A stretch of 64,000 nt of DNA, taken from Nematopogon swammerdamellus (Eukaryota > Arthropoda > Insecta > Lepidoptera > Adelidae). Under the pieces are notes generated by a model. It had not been told where the DNA came from. It saw only the letters and a program-made list of their open reading frames with translations, and searched no databases. Of the stretch, positions 1 through 10,640 are shown one piece after another (position 1 is the first letter of the stretch; each line of letters opens with the position of its first letter). A program made the translations under genes and the position numbers. The DNA is taken from contig OX336343.1 in NCBI GenBank assembly GCA_946902875.1, positions 14,927,596 through 14,991,595 of the forward strand, written 5' to 3'.

Positions 1-169
1 TTATCTTTATCTTTATCTTTATCTTTATCTTTATCTTTATCTTTATCTTTATCTTTATCTTCATCTTTATCTTTATCTTTATCTTTATCTTTATCTTTAT
101 CTTTATCTTTATCTTCATCTTTATCTTTATCTTTATCTTTATCTTTATCTTTATCTTTATCTTTATCTT
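1..169. repeat. (TTTATC)n microsatellite
   Basis: About 28 head-to-tail copies of a 6-bp unit TTTATC, with single T-to-C variants (TTCATC) near 59 and 113 and at the right end. The array runs off the left edge, so its full length is unknown. It is not the insect telomere motif TTAGG. It directly abuts a SINE-A tail fragment. Confidence 0.97.
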
Positions 170-173
170 CACA

Positions 174-238
174 ATCTGACTTCACGGATGTAGCAGGTCA
201 TGTAGCAAACAGTGTCAGTTTCCACAAAAAAAAAAAAC
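174..238 (+). mobile_element. SINE-A 3' tail fragment
   Basis: Reads as the last about 60 bp of SINE-A: a diverged CTGACATCACGGATG block, then GATGTAGCCAACCG-like sequence, then TTTCCACAAAAA. The 5' part is replaced by the hexamer array. Assignment rests on alignment by eye with the fuller copies at 44020-44333 and 45013-45384. Confidence 0.75.
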
Positions 239-878
239 AAAAATCATACGTATGCATACTAGTGCAGTTCTCTTGTACTTACTGGCCGTTCAGTACATAT
301 CGAATCCTCTATGTTGTAAACCAGGGAATACTTGAAATAAAGCCTTCGTCGGTCCTCATTACTGAGTAGGTACTACACAGTAACCGCAGCCCGAACACGC
401 AATCTCTTAGCAACACACAAACCGCTCTCCAGCTAGGCTAGCTGTCACACTCCAGGTTACACGCGAGTTGCAAGCGGAGAACGGATCGAGTACCTAACGT
501 GAGCGCTGCTTTATCGCTTTTAATCCACGAGCATGACACATATAGTAGTAGTACCTAAGACTAAGACTGAAACGAATAAATGAAATGAAACAGGCACACA
601 TTTGAGTTTTCGTCCTTTTTCATCACACAAAGAATTCGGTTCGATTAGATTTTTTATTTAATCCGATTATGATTCGGTTCGATTCGTTTCAATTTGATTT
701 GATTGGCTATTGAACACCAAAAATCGACATTCTGCGAAACCGTAATACAACACAACCATCGAGCACGACACGGCGTATTGTTCTTATCCTTTGGTCGTCT
801 TTCATGTCATGACATGCGCGGGGTGAAGTGCAATGGGACTACTATTTGTAAGGTATTGTGTATGTAGGGCTACACTTA
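239..878. other. Gene-free stretch
   Basis: AT-rich sequence. A short run around 655-710 repeats GATTCGGTTCGATT-like words (an imperfect local repeat). No coding frame, tRNA or element boundary that I can support. Confidence 0.6.
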
Positions 879-1204
879 TTTTTTTTTTATGGATACTGGC
901 ACGGTTGTTGGCTACATCACCTATAACAGCCATGTTGTCAGCCCATGACACCGGGTGAACTTGGTGCCACGTCAGTGCTTCCCTTCGGTCGTGCCGGTTA
1001 CACTGAGCTGGACGGAAAATACAAACATTTATATACATAGACGTTTCGATCGACCTTTCATTCAGTGCGGTGGTACCAACCCGGGCGGGTTAAACCCTAC
1101 CATCTAGTAATATAAGAAGGGAGTCATATCCCTTAGTCGCCTTTTACGACATACACGAGGAGAGATGCAGTGGGGCTATTCTTTTAAAGTACCGGCCCCA
1201 CACG
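879..1204 (-). mobile_element. SINE-A, GTGGGGCC-type head
   Basis: Minus-strand copy with its 3' homopolymer at the left (T run 879-888, then ATGG). The body is shared with the other copies (ACATCACCTAYAAC, GGTGCCACGTCAGTGC, GGTGGTACCAACCC). Its 5' head is the GTGGGGCCGGTACTTTAAA...GCCCCACTGCATC module, and the tRNA/5S-like module present in the 45 kb copy is absent. No convincing target-site duplication. Non-coding; mobilised in trans if active. Confidence 0.85.
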
Positions 1205-1903
1205 TTAAAGATGTAAACATACAGCGGCGTGAAATCTTCACTAAGTAGATTCAGCATAGTCCTTTTTATCTCTTCTCCTATCTTGAATCAAAATATGTTC
1301 TAAGTTGTTTATGAATGCTACTCGCGCGTAGTGTAGCCTATAGGCTGAACGTGGGCGCGTGCGATACGGCCCAGGCCGTGTTCCTGACAGCTTACGGATT
1401 AGCCCTAAAGACGTTCTAACCTCAGATTGACGCGTACACAGGTCACAGTCAGCCTGCCACTCATTTTCCTGTTGCCCTCTGGTGGCTACACGGGGACCCA
1501 CTAATGGTTGTTACATTATTCTTGAAGGCAGGATGGCTATCGACTGACTAAAACACCAGCTAAGTGCAAATCTTAAAACCTTCCCTAGTTTTCATATCCA
1601 AACCAACAAACACATACAGAGAGACAAAGGAACAGATACCAAATTGACAGAGAGTTCCGAGAAAAGCTCCAATCCTGAAAAATCTATGAAAACATTTTTT
1701 TTGGTACCCATCGAGATAAAGACGAGTGATATCGATGTAGTTTATGTATGTACTCGTAGTACTTGTAATATCGATTGAGTAATGGCACCATGAAAATTAT
1801 TTAAATTGTTCTTGGTGTTTAGAATCGAGATTATATTACATGTAAGAAGTACAATGTGTCCTGAAAAGAGAAAGTACTGTGCATATACACCTATAGGTAA
1901 GTA
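1205..1903. other. Gene-free stretch
   Basis: Nothing recognisable. An 86-codon minus-strand open frame at 1241-1501 has no family resemblance and is treated as chance. Confidence 0.5.
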
Positions 1904-2180
1904 TACACGGTGTTGCAACCCAAACCGTAAAACCCGAAAGGGGGTGATTCTGTACGTGAAATAGAACAACTTTTGTTCTACGACTTTTTAATTTGAAGAA
2001 ACAATTTTTTTTTCTCCACACATTTTGAGAATAGGTAGGTATTTAAAATTTGTATGGATAAAATAATATTTTTTTTTGTTTCAAAACATTTTTTCGCCAC
2101 AGAAGTTGTTTAGTTTCACATATAGAATAACCCCCTTATGTCAGTTAAAAATATTACGGGGGCAACTGCAACACCGTGTA
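1904..2180. mobile_element. 277-bp TA-flanked MITE
   Basis: Perfect 14-bp terminal inverted repeats (TACACGGTGTTGCA at 1904-1917, its complement at 2167-2180) flanked by TA on both sides (1902-1903 and 2181-2182). The subterminal regions also resemble each other in inverted orientation: GGGGGTGATTCT near 1940 against AATAACCCCCTT near 2130. No transposase frame. The TA duplication and size suggest a Tc1/mariner-type non-autonomous element; the family is inference. Confidence 0.8.
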
Positions 2181-2182
2181 TA

Positions 2183-2620
2183 AAGATTAATGAAGCGTCG
2201 AAATAACTTATATTATGTCAGTAATATTTGGTCTTAATATGATCACGTAAGTTTTTGGTAGTCATAAATTGGTGAAAGATTATGTTTTTTTCAATATATG
2301 GGAAGAAAGTTTATGTAATCTTACATAGATATCTATTGCGATTTTGTACATCGCGTCTGCTTGTTCGGAAAAGTGGTTCTAAATCCGTGGAATATTTCAA
2401 TCCTGCCTTCGTTTGCCCAACATAATCTATGCATTTCTACCTAAGCCGTTTGGGATCGAGACTGGATTCTCTTTACATCTCCCAACTTCTAAACATCCGA
2501 ATAATATATGTACTCGTATGTACATGAGAACTCAGGCTTGTTATTTCTAAGTGGTGGCTGACAGTAAGCGTCAAACTTGGTGTGATTTTAGTGCAAACTC
2601 TAAAGTGAAACAACTAATAA
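2183..2620. other. Gene-free stretch
   Basis: AT-rich; no coding, RNA or element signature found. Confidence 0.5.
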
Positions 2621-3030
2621 TAAAAAAGCGGTCAAGTGCGAGTCATACTCGCATCAAGAGTGTTCCGTACCATTCCGTTTTCCGTGAGAATTTTAAGACT
2701 TAGGATTTTCGTTTAGGTTTTCCTGTAAACTATAATAACAGGGCCTTAAATTTCCCAATTTTTTTTTATTTTAGAATTAGTAATTTCGAAGATACGGTGG
2801 TGGGGAATGCTCAATTTTCGTATATTTTTACTATACATTTTTTTTCACTTTCTAATTTGTCCCCTAAAATCGAAATTCGTTCATTTGCGCTGTACGTCCG
2901 TCGTTGGGTATGACGTATGTACGAATATTTTCGTCCAATAGATTCGGAGAAAATAAGCTGACAGACGGACAGACAGACAGACACGAGAGTGATCCATTAG
3001 TTTTTTCCACTTTTGAGGTACGGAACCTTA
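2621..3030 (+). mobile_element. Repeat C copy (CCGGCCAAGTGCGAG family)
   Basis: Opens with a decayed AAAAAGCGGTCAAGTGCGAGTC and AGTGTTCCGTACCA, contains the tract GACGGACAGACAGACAGACA near 2964, and closes with GGTACGGAACCTTA. The same three landmarks occur in the copies at 12747-13109 and 38169-39283. No open frame. A common non-coding dispersed repeat in moths and butterflies as far as I know; class not determined. Confidence 0.75.
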
Positions 3031-3302
3031 ACAATTGTCGCTAGAATACCACATACTTCTGTCAAGATGATGAACGCCTGTTTCCCAATGGGGTATATTG
3101 ATACAGTGGATTTACACATGCCACTGTCCCGACGCACTTCTAAAGCCTATCAAAATGTTTTCCATCGTTAGTTTCGGGTATTACGTAATTGCCTATTGAA
3201 TGGAGCTCATGAAGGATTAAGTCAAAGTAACTTTATTTTTTTATTTATATCTTTATTTTAGCCAACTAGGGCCATATTGAAAATCATATTAAACGTCTTA
3301 AC

Positions 3303-3497
3303 CTAAGAACTAAAATTACTTTCTCTCCACTTGTGTTTGTACGTCAATATGTGCGTCATATTGGTCTGCTGACGCAGTGGATCAGGTGCGCGTGGAGTGG
3401 GCGCAGATTGCGTCGGCGGTGGCGCGGGTTGCGTCTCCTGAATGTGCAGGACGGCAGTTGGAGCCAGCTCCGGCACGGGCTCAGCATACTTAGGGCT
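3303..3497 (-). CDS. Candidate terminal coding exon, proline-rich (unidentified)
   Basis: In the minus frame that ends at a TAG (3303-3305), 64 codons are open. They are markedly GC-ending (for example gag, ccc, gtg, ccg, gag, ctg in a row) in AT-rich surroundings. The peptide is rich in Pro, Ala and Gln, then ends in a basic stretch containing YKHKW. Just upstream the frame meets TAA TAG, and the intron-like sequence TTTCTTATTTAATAG precedes AGC, which would serve as a weak 3' splice site. No start codon lies in the exon, so it would be the last exon of a gene whose other exons I cannot find. The plus-strand frame over the same interval looks like its shadow. I recognise no family. It could be a GC-rich non-coding patch. 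Confidence 0.3.
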   Translation of the reverse strand, partial: SPKYAEPVPELAPTAVLHIQETQPAPPPTQSAPTPRAPDPLRQQTNMTHILTYKHKWRESNFSS

Positions 3498-4651
3498 CTA
3501 TTAAATAAGAAACTGTTATGTGTTGTGTGTCACGGTTGAGGGTAAGTGCGTTGTGTTATAGTTTATTTGATTCAATAAACTAGGGCTTCATAGCAGACAG
3601 AGGTTAGTAACGTGACTATTTTCTCCATGCAAAATCGTCTTTCGCGGCTTATGTTTTTCCAGCCCCTAAACCTTGACAGATTTTTATAATTTTTTTTTTT
3701 AAATTAATAAGTACATCCTAATCTACGTACCTATTATTTTTTGTTTAGATCAAATATACGATGCTAGAGTTAAAAAAAAAATTTTAAGGAAAAAGAAAAT
3801 ATATATTCTTTTTAATTTGTTGATGTCACGAAGTTCATTAAGCTTTATTGAATTGATATGAATTGAACCTTGGATATCAAAGAACTCGAAAGACAAATTT
3901 GATGTAATTTGTAGGTATATTAGCTGAGAGTGTGTAGCTGTCCCTCTTGCGTTGGTCGGGAGTGCGCTCGGCGAACTGACAGCCAAATATCTAACATGTT
4001 GTCACGTGACTAACCTCTGTCTGCTATTAAGTTGTATAGTGAAATGCGATCCCCCCACAGACCACCAGAGCGGAAGTTGCAAAAGCGACATTTTCAGTTA
4101 CTGACTTTAAAACAAATTAAAGCGTAACCAGTCGGCAAGTAGGTAAATTTAATATTCTCTCTTATTTTCACATTTAAATTTTCATAATTTTTCCAAGTCG
4201 GGAAACTTGTTCGATTGCTTTACTTTCTAGGAATAACTTTTTTAATCGAACTGGATGGTCGTGCGATACCAGTTTCTGCTAAGTAGTTTAAATAACAACT
4301 TAACATACCTAGATGACTACATCCATTTGTTTTACATATGTACTTGTGTACACAGTGTATTTCAGAGAAATGCTTTCGAGAGTTAAACATACTCGTCAGT
4401 TGTCTTCATTCTATAGATTCCTCTATTCGAATGAAATATGCAGCCTATAATAATATTAAAGAAAAATTTAAGACCACTACGTAACATAAAATAGAAACAT
4501 AATATATAAAGTAAAGTAAATCAGCCTACAAATAAAAAAAAAGATTCCTTCATCCATTTTGATGTTATTGATATACTCTCAGATTCCTATCAAAAGCTTT
4601 GTACTTCCGATCCAAGATGCCTTTACATAAAAGCTCTAAAGCTCGAAAACC
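3498..4651. other. Gene-free stretch
   Basis: AT-rich; nothing recognisable. Confidence 0.5.
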
Positions 4652-4696
4652 ATTCCATAAATATAAATTCCATAAACATAAATTCCATAAATCTCC
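4652..4696. repeat. 15-bp tandem repeat, 3 copies
   Basis: Three adjacent units of ATTCCATAAAYATAA. The short open frames across it are simply the repeat translated (HKYKF-like) and are not taken as genes. Confidence 0.85.
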
Positions 4697-4923
4697 AAAG
4701 ATAGAAAAAAGTTTAATAAAAAAAACTTTTCTCATTCGGTTTTGCAAACATCGCGAATTCGCGAGCACTAGATTCTTGAATTTATTTTATGAAATCTGAC
4801 ATGATTGGTTACGTCACCTGCTACACCCGTCGAGTCAGCTCATTCAGTTTCGGAACTAAGTACAGTTTACTCAACCCACGCATGCGACAGAAAAGTGTCA
4901 GTGCTTACATTTGGTCTCGGCAA

Positions 4924-5096
4924 AGGTAGTCCATAGCGCCATGGGTTGGCCATAGCGCCATAGGTAGTCCATAGCGCTATTGGTAGTCCATAGCACCATA
5001 GATAGTCCATAGCGTCATAGGTAGTCCATAGCGCCATTGGTAGTCCATAGCACCATTGATAATCCATAGCGTCATAGGTAGTCCATAGCGCCATAG
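4924..5096. repeat. 19-bp minisatellite, about 9 units
   Basis: Tandem units close to CCATAGCGCCATAGGTAGT. Point variants alternate (GCGCC, GCACC, GCGTC; CATAGG, CATTGG, CATAGA). The unit is not a multiple of three, so the minus-strand frame across it is a chance reading. Confidence 0.93.
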
Positions 5097-5895
5097 GATA
5101 TACATATTTTATTTGACATTATAGATCCAAATCAACTCATATTGTAATGCCCCTTAAAAACTATGCACAAAAGACTAATATAATGACCGGCCGATTTCGT
5201 AGTGTTTTTGTTCCTACCTTGCTACATATCTAAGCATCCACCTAAGTTGGATGCTGGATAGATAGGTATGTTTTATGTTCACCCCCGCCCCATCAGATAT
5301 AAACGAGCTATTATTTATCCACTGACAAGGGATTAGAGGGGTGTCGTGTGATTTATTTATTCAAAATATTTTCATCTGCTCCGATCGTTCTGAGCCTTGG
5401 TTGTGATAGATGGAGGGCACCGAAATCTATACGAAGAATCGGCATCGCAAACATTTAATTAAATGAAATGAGCTAAGTGGACTGTATTCGATGAATAAAC
5501 GAGAGAAAGGTATAGTTCACACTCGCGATCGGCATGTTTTACACGGGACACACGGTCGTCGTGCGTTTACCATTAACCTTCAGACCATTTTGAGTTTGGT
5601 TCACGTAGGTACGCTTGTCGCTCCATTCGATATGTGCAACACAATCTCGTGTGGTGGTCCCGAGGTATAGTGGGAATAGGATCTTCAGATGGATAGGAAG
5701 TTTGTTCTGGGTTGACGCAAAATCAAAAAGTCATAAAAATAGACATACCGTCACGCTTGTGTCCCAATGGAGTAGGCAGCATGATCTCCATAACGATCCT
5801 GATACTCCTCTGCCCTATTAAATATAGTATAACCTCTTGATATTTCACCCTCATAATGTTTTTCATACATGCTCGTGGGTTACGGGGTTGATCCT
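5097..5895. other. Gene-free stretch
   Basis: No gene or element boundary recognised. Confidence 0.5.
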
Positions 5896-6112
5896 TTTTA
5901 GGGTTCCGTATCCATACGTTCCCATAGAAGAAACGTTCTAAGAATAGATTAATGCATATTCACGCTACTAAATAATAGATGGCGCCATAGGTCCTTTGCA
6001 TTGCAAGCAAACAAAAGATATACAGATGGATATGTTTTTTTTGACAGGTATTGTATAGGATCTACGGAGCCCTCCGTGCTTGATTAAAAACTCGCACTTG
6101 ACCGATTTTCGA
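5896..6112 (-). mobile_element. Repeat C copy, short
   Basis: Left side TTTAGGGTTCCGTATCC, right side CTCGCACTTGACCGATTTT: the two ends of repeat C in minus orientation with a shortened interior. Confidence 0.65.
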
Positions 6113-6243
6113 GTACATGCCCAATCTTGTCTACGTACTTATGTGTTTCTAGCTGGGGGTGACCCTTCCCGAATCTTCCACTAGCATTCGCTTCTTAAAT
6201 ATCTTTCGTTAGTCTTCCATCATCTGTTCTTCCAACATGACCA

Positions 6244-6300
6244 CAGTGGCGGCTGGTGACTTTAGTGACCGGTAGTGCGCTAAGTACCTACCTAGGTACT
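6244..6300. other. Terminus-like motif shared with 63641
   Basis: Contains CAGTGGCGGCTGGTGAC followed within 20 bp by TAGTGCGCTAA and then CCTACCTAGGTAC. The same order (CAGTGGCGGCTGGTGAC, then CATAGGTACCTAGCGCACA, then GTGCGCTAA) occurs at 63641-63722 beside the retrotransposon. CAG-GGCGGC starts recall hAT-type termini, but no second end or 8-bp duplication is identified, so the class is open. Confidence 0.45.
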
Positions 6301-6594
6301 TAAATACCAAATTTCCCAACACATTCCCGTCATGTTATTTTAAGATTGGGACTTCCGAATTTTTTAAACGCCTGCGTTTTATTATGTACGTACCTAGTAT
6401 GAATATTCTCAAGACACTCAATGAGTTGCAAAAAAACAAGAAAAAAAACCAAACAAGTTCTTAGCTCATTTTTAGTACCTTTATGAATACACCCATAGAC
6501 TACAACACTACTGCAGCTTACAAAAAGAAAACAGTAGTAATGTCCCAAAAATACTTCAAAAAAATATATAAAAATAAAAGCATTTGAAAAGTAG

Positions 6595-6655
6595 GAATTG
6601 AACCCGGGATCACCTGATTGTAAAGCCTCACCTTAAACCAACGCTTAGGCAAATG
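6595..6655 (-). mobile_element. tRNA-like SINE head remnant
   Basis: On the minus strand a B-box-like CGGGTTCAATTCC closes a roughly 60-nt tRNA-sized segment with GGTTTAAGG upstream. No CCA-adjacent acceptor stem can be paired, so this is a decayed tRNA-derived repeat and not a tRNA gene. A (TA)n run follows at about 6659-6685. Confidence 0.4.
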
Positions 6656-6659
6656 TCGG

Positions 6660-7367
6660 TATATATATATATATAATATATATAAATAACCACTTAATTC
6701 ACAGTATCACGTGACAGAAAGCACAACAAACCTAACCATATCCCATTTTAAATATTCGCGCGCTAACGGGTGTGTGACATCACATGACAGCGCGCTGACT
6801 CTAGGCAGACGAACTCATGCAAAACGAATCGCTCGCGACGTGTCGCGCGCGCGGCTATTTACGATATAGCGTCCTTGTTTGGCGCTCGTGCGCCGTACGC
6901 AGAACTCCATTTCGGCCCATACTGTTTCTATGAAGTATCTTTTGTCTCACGCGCCAGGGGCGTTTTGCCGATCCCCATACATTCAATATGGGAGACCTGC
7001 GTGCGTTACTCGATTCCGCACGGGCGAGCTTTTAAACGCAAAAAAGTGCCTTGTGATCTATAAAATAAGGTCGAATTCACATTCGTATTTTTCACTTATT
7101 TGGAGTACCTACGATCTTTATGGTTTAAATGTAGGTATGTTGTAAGATATTATTTATTTTGAGTGAAGTGAAGACTTCTCGTGGTATGGTAGTGCGGCGC
7201 ACGAGCGGACTTTAGGACCAGCCGCCAGTGTGACCAATATATGTTTCATTTCATACTTTAAACAACGTTTAAAAAAAAAATGTACTCAATGTCTAAAGAC
7301 ACCATCTACTAGCCATTTGTAGGTGAAGTTTCCACTGTTGCCAATACTTGACAGAAGATACGCAAGT
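6660..7367. other. Gene-free stretch with short TA microsatellite
   Basis: Begins with (TA)n at about 6659-6685. A GC-richer patch (about 6780-6910, many CGCG words) lies here. Two overlapping plus frames (6875-7063, 6879-7145) show no family features. Confidence 0.45.
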
Positions 7368-7369
7368 TA

Positions 7370-8008
7370 TACTCCGTTCATCATAGCAACTAATGCCGAG
7401 CGGTTTCTCTTTCTCTGTACTTCTCACTCTCGCAAAGGGTGATTGAAGTGACTGTGAACTGAGGTTATGAATATAGTTTAATTTAAAAAAAATATTGAAT
7501 TATTGATTATTTATTTTATGAATGAAAATTTTGCAATAAACCTGTTTATTTTTATTTTTTGCTTGGAATCAAGTTAAATATTTATATTTTCACTGTAAAT
7601 TATTTAATATTAAAATTATATACTATTAAAATTTTGTGCCTAATCTAATTACTCCAGCTGTTCGTTCTTATTGTAGGTGGATAAGTTAACCCACCAACAC
7701 AAATAATATACAAAACTTCAAAATAACACGTGAAAAACAATTAAACGTTATTATTATGACGCGTAGGAAAGGCTACTGATTGTAATGCGTCGACTGACCG
7801 GCCGACTGCACCTGGCTACCTGAAACCTTCTCAGAATAAAAACGGCAAAACTAACTCCAGGCGCAGCGGCGCACGCGCCGTTATGGTTTTGAGATGATTT
7901 TCGCATACACCTATGACAAACACAACCTTGTGTCCTGTGTAAAGAAGAGTAATAACCGTTGCGAGAGCGAGAAACCGCTCGGCATTAGTTCCTAGGATGA
8001 ACGGAGTA
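7370..8008. mobile_element. 639-bp TA-flanked TIR element
   Basis: Inverted ends start TACTCCGTTCATC and continue through AACTAATGCCGAGCGGTTTCTC and CTCTCGCAA, about 60 bp of imperfect inversion (7370-7436 against 7955-8008). TA flanks both sides (7368-7369, 8009-8010). No transposase frame. Consistent with a non-autonomous Tc1/mariner-type element; the CTCCGT start recalls plant Stowaway ends, probably by coincidence. Confidence 0.8.
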
Positions 8009-8261
8009 TAATAAGTGTGACATACATATATTTGGTCTTTGTGCACATTTCACTAAGTTCCTCACGGCGTTGAAGGCGCTTCTACGTATATAACTCCACG
8101 GTGGAGGGTGTGTGTGCTGCCAATTTAAAAATCGCTTCGTTCTCCCGCGTGACAAGTTTCTGCGACAATTTACGTCAGCTCTAAGATTGAGTGTAAACAA
8201 CGTAGATTAGTGAAAACATGTGTTCGAACTTTCCTCTGCTTTCGGTAGAGTGGCGACCTGT

Positions 8262-8345
8262 CGAAGCGGCGCGTAGTTGAGTAGTTAAGGCACAACAGGC
8301 TTTCGTTTGGGAGGTCGAAGGTTCAGCTCGCGTGTTCGAGTATCG
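8262..8345 (+). mobile_element. tRNA-like SINE head candidate
   Basis: A-box-like TAGTTGAGTAGTTAAGG and B-box-like GGTTCAGCTCG are spaced as in a tRNA, with no matching acceptor stem. It probably derives from a tRNA-type SINE promoter. Confidence 0.35.
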
Positions 8346-9127
8346 TCGGCGCTATCGGTGCACACCGACATCGACTGACCGGTCCACTTGCTAGATGAAC
8401 GAGCGGTCGCGTCGGTGCGACCCCAGCTCGTCAAAGTTCGATGTTCGAATTCTGCTGACATACATCAACTGTTTTTTCCGATGAGAAAAATTTACGTCCA
8501 CACCTTCTGCTTCACGGTTCCGAACCGGTGTAAAACTGTATGTCCCTTCCTAGTTTAGTTTGGAGGCTCCAAATGTAGCCAAATTAGTTGCTACCACTGC
8601 ACTGTAGGTTGGCCGCACGAAAATGTTTCTCAAACAATTAAATCAATAAATTGTGACAATGTGGCCCAGAATCAGCTGAAAATATTTCTCTTAGACAATC
8701 CATTTTATATGTTAGGTGATTTTTTTCTTATTATTGTAAATACAAATTCTGCTGACTGATGATGATTCAAATTATGTATAAACTCAACTCTTATTAATGA
8801 CTTGACTGAACCCTATGTTCTTTGTATTACTATCTTTTATTTTGTCTTTTACTTAGACATAGTATGTTACATAATAAGTAATTAAAACTCATAATTTGTA
8901 AGTTATATTAAAAAAAAAAACTCGATAAGGTTTCTTCCCCGGTTCTTCCTTATAGATTGCACTGCTGAACGGGACACGACAAAAAAAAAATTGTATTTTG
9001 ATAATAATCAATCAATGAAATAATTAATTTGATAAAATTATTTTTAACCATACTGAATATGCATATGTCTCAATGAAATATTGTTAATGTTGTGTGTTCT
9101 TTATGGCGAAATAAATATCTGAATCTG
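8346..9127. other. Gene-free stretch
   Basis: AT-rich, nothing recognisable apart from poly-A tracts near 8910 and 8980. Confidence 0.5.
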
Positions 9128-9265
9128 AATCATAGCAACCTCCTCTATACCAGGAGGGGCAGCACTTCAAATGGAAGTCTTTGGTGTGGCACCTTCTCGG
9201 AAGTGATAATGGCTGCTCGGAGCATGTGCTCTGGCCCCACTGACTCGGCCACAGTATATGGCACG
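9128..9265 (+). mobile_element. Repeat B copy
   Basis: Diverged copy of the sequence seen at 54293-54425: GTGTGGCACCTTCTCGGAAG, then GGCTGCTCGGAGCATGTGCT, then GGCCCCACTGACTCGGCCAC. Non-coding here; the family could be the 3' end of a LINE. Confidence 0.65.
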
Positions 9266-9816
9266 AATACTGTATGAGCTTAATCCGTATTAGTCATCCT
9301 CTGTTTGTAATTTAGCCTTACATGAAAATTGTTTTAGCTGGCATTACAGAAGTAAGTACAACGTGACGTAAACCTCGAATTAGGGCAATACTAAACATTG
9401 TATAACATTTATTAAATAAAATATTTGGCTCGAAAAATGTCGCATCGCCCATGTCATTTTTCTTTTCATAGATCACTTAACCACATAACCAACGCAAGGA
9501 ATCAGTAGGTGTACACTCAGTACAGAAGTCATTTAAGTGTTGTCATGCACAGAGGATGAATGGAAGACATTGCATATCGCATTCTGAATTAAAATTTATG
9601 TGCGGCAGAAAAGTAATTTTCCTCATTATTTTTGTTTCTAAAACTTCTTTCAAAGTTTTGAAACTAGAAACTTGATTGAAATTAATCATAGTTAGATGTT
9701 GAAAGAAGAAAAAAACACATACGCAAAAGATAATAAAAAAAAACATTGTTTTGCTTAGTAGTAGTATAATATCCGTCCGTACCAAACACGATAAAAATCA
9801 ATTGTGTACATTTTTG
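9266..9816. other. Gene-free stretch
   Basis: Nothing recognisable. Confidence 0.5.
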
Positions 9817-10082
9817 GGTTTCCGTACCTCGTACGGAATCCTATTACTAAGCCTACAACTTCTGTCTGTCTGTCAGTCTGTCCATCCGTCCGTCCGTCCG
9901 ATAGCTGTATCTTTGGAACCGTAATAGCGAGACGGTTGAAATTTTAACGGAATATGTTATTTTGGCGGATATAAAAAAATTCTGAAAGTGAAAAATTAAT
10001 CACTACAAGAAAATTGTTTTTTTGGAACGTTTTTTGTTGTAGTGCGGAATCCTCGGTGTCCGGCTAGCACTTGGCCAGTTTT
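9817..10082 (-). mobile_element. Repeat C copy
   Basis: Left landmark TTTCCGTACCTCGTACGGAATCC, then the CTGTCTGTCAGTCTGTCC tract, right landmark AGCACTTGGCCAGTTTTTT. Same organisation, inverted, as 12747-13109. Confidence 0.75.
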
Positions 10083-10449
10083 TTATTCAGTCAATAAAGT
10101 CACATAACAAATGATTCAGCCTTTGTAGTAAGTGAAACACTTGTAGCTAAATAAAAAAAAATCACACAGAATATACTTCGTACGTGTTGCTAGCAGCACA
10201 CATGACAGCATGCCATTTCCTTTACGTGGAATAAAAGAAACATTACGAAGGCCCGCATTAATACTTCTTTATGAGTACATGGACCATAAAACGTACCAAC
10301 ATGAAAAATGACGAATAAGAGCTCGTATATTTTCATTTACACGCCGCATAAATGCGCCGCTATTACCGAGCGCGACCTGGGGCTCGCTTTCAAGCGTGAC
10401 ACGAACACACAATTTAAAAAATATAACATTTTTTTATTTAATGTCCTAG

Positions 10450-10640
10450 CAATTTGGCGAAATAACGACAGAGATGCAGAAGGCGGTCTTGCTCGAGACC
10501 GCTCGAATCGTTCGGAGATTTCTTTCTCTCGGGTCCGACCACCGGTAGCTTGGGCTCGCTCCGCCGCCGCCGGCGCCGCCGGTGGCAAACCCGCTTCTTT
10601 TTTTTCTGTATTAATTTTGCATATAGGTATTTAATGTAAA
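10450..10640 (+). pseudogene. Retroelement C-terminal tail (dead fragment)
   Basis: A 32-codon frame (10450-10548) ends in a peptide with QKAVLLETARIVRRFLSLG. A homologous frame at 47348-47524 reads QKAALLDTSRIVRRFLSLG. Conservation of protein, more than DNA, across two unlinked loci shows a former coding end. Both are followed by a CCGCCGCCG-rich segment and then an AT-rich tail. The fragment opens directly after TAG, so it is 5'-truncated, as expected for dead-on-arrival LINE copies. Which LINE clade it belongs to I cannot say. Confidence 0.6.

Noticed and set aside
1..169. Telomere or subtelomere
   Set aside because: The unit is TTTATC, not the insect TTAGG, and ordinary interspersed repeats follow.
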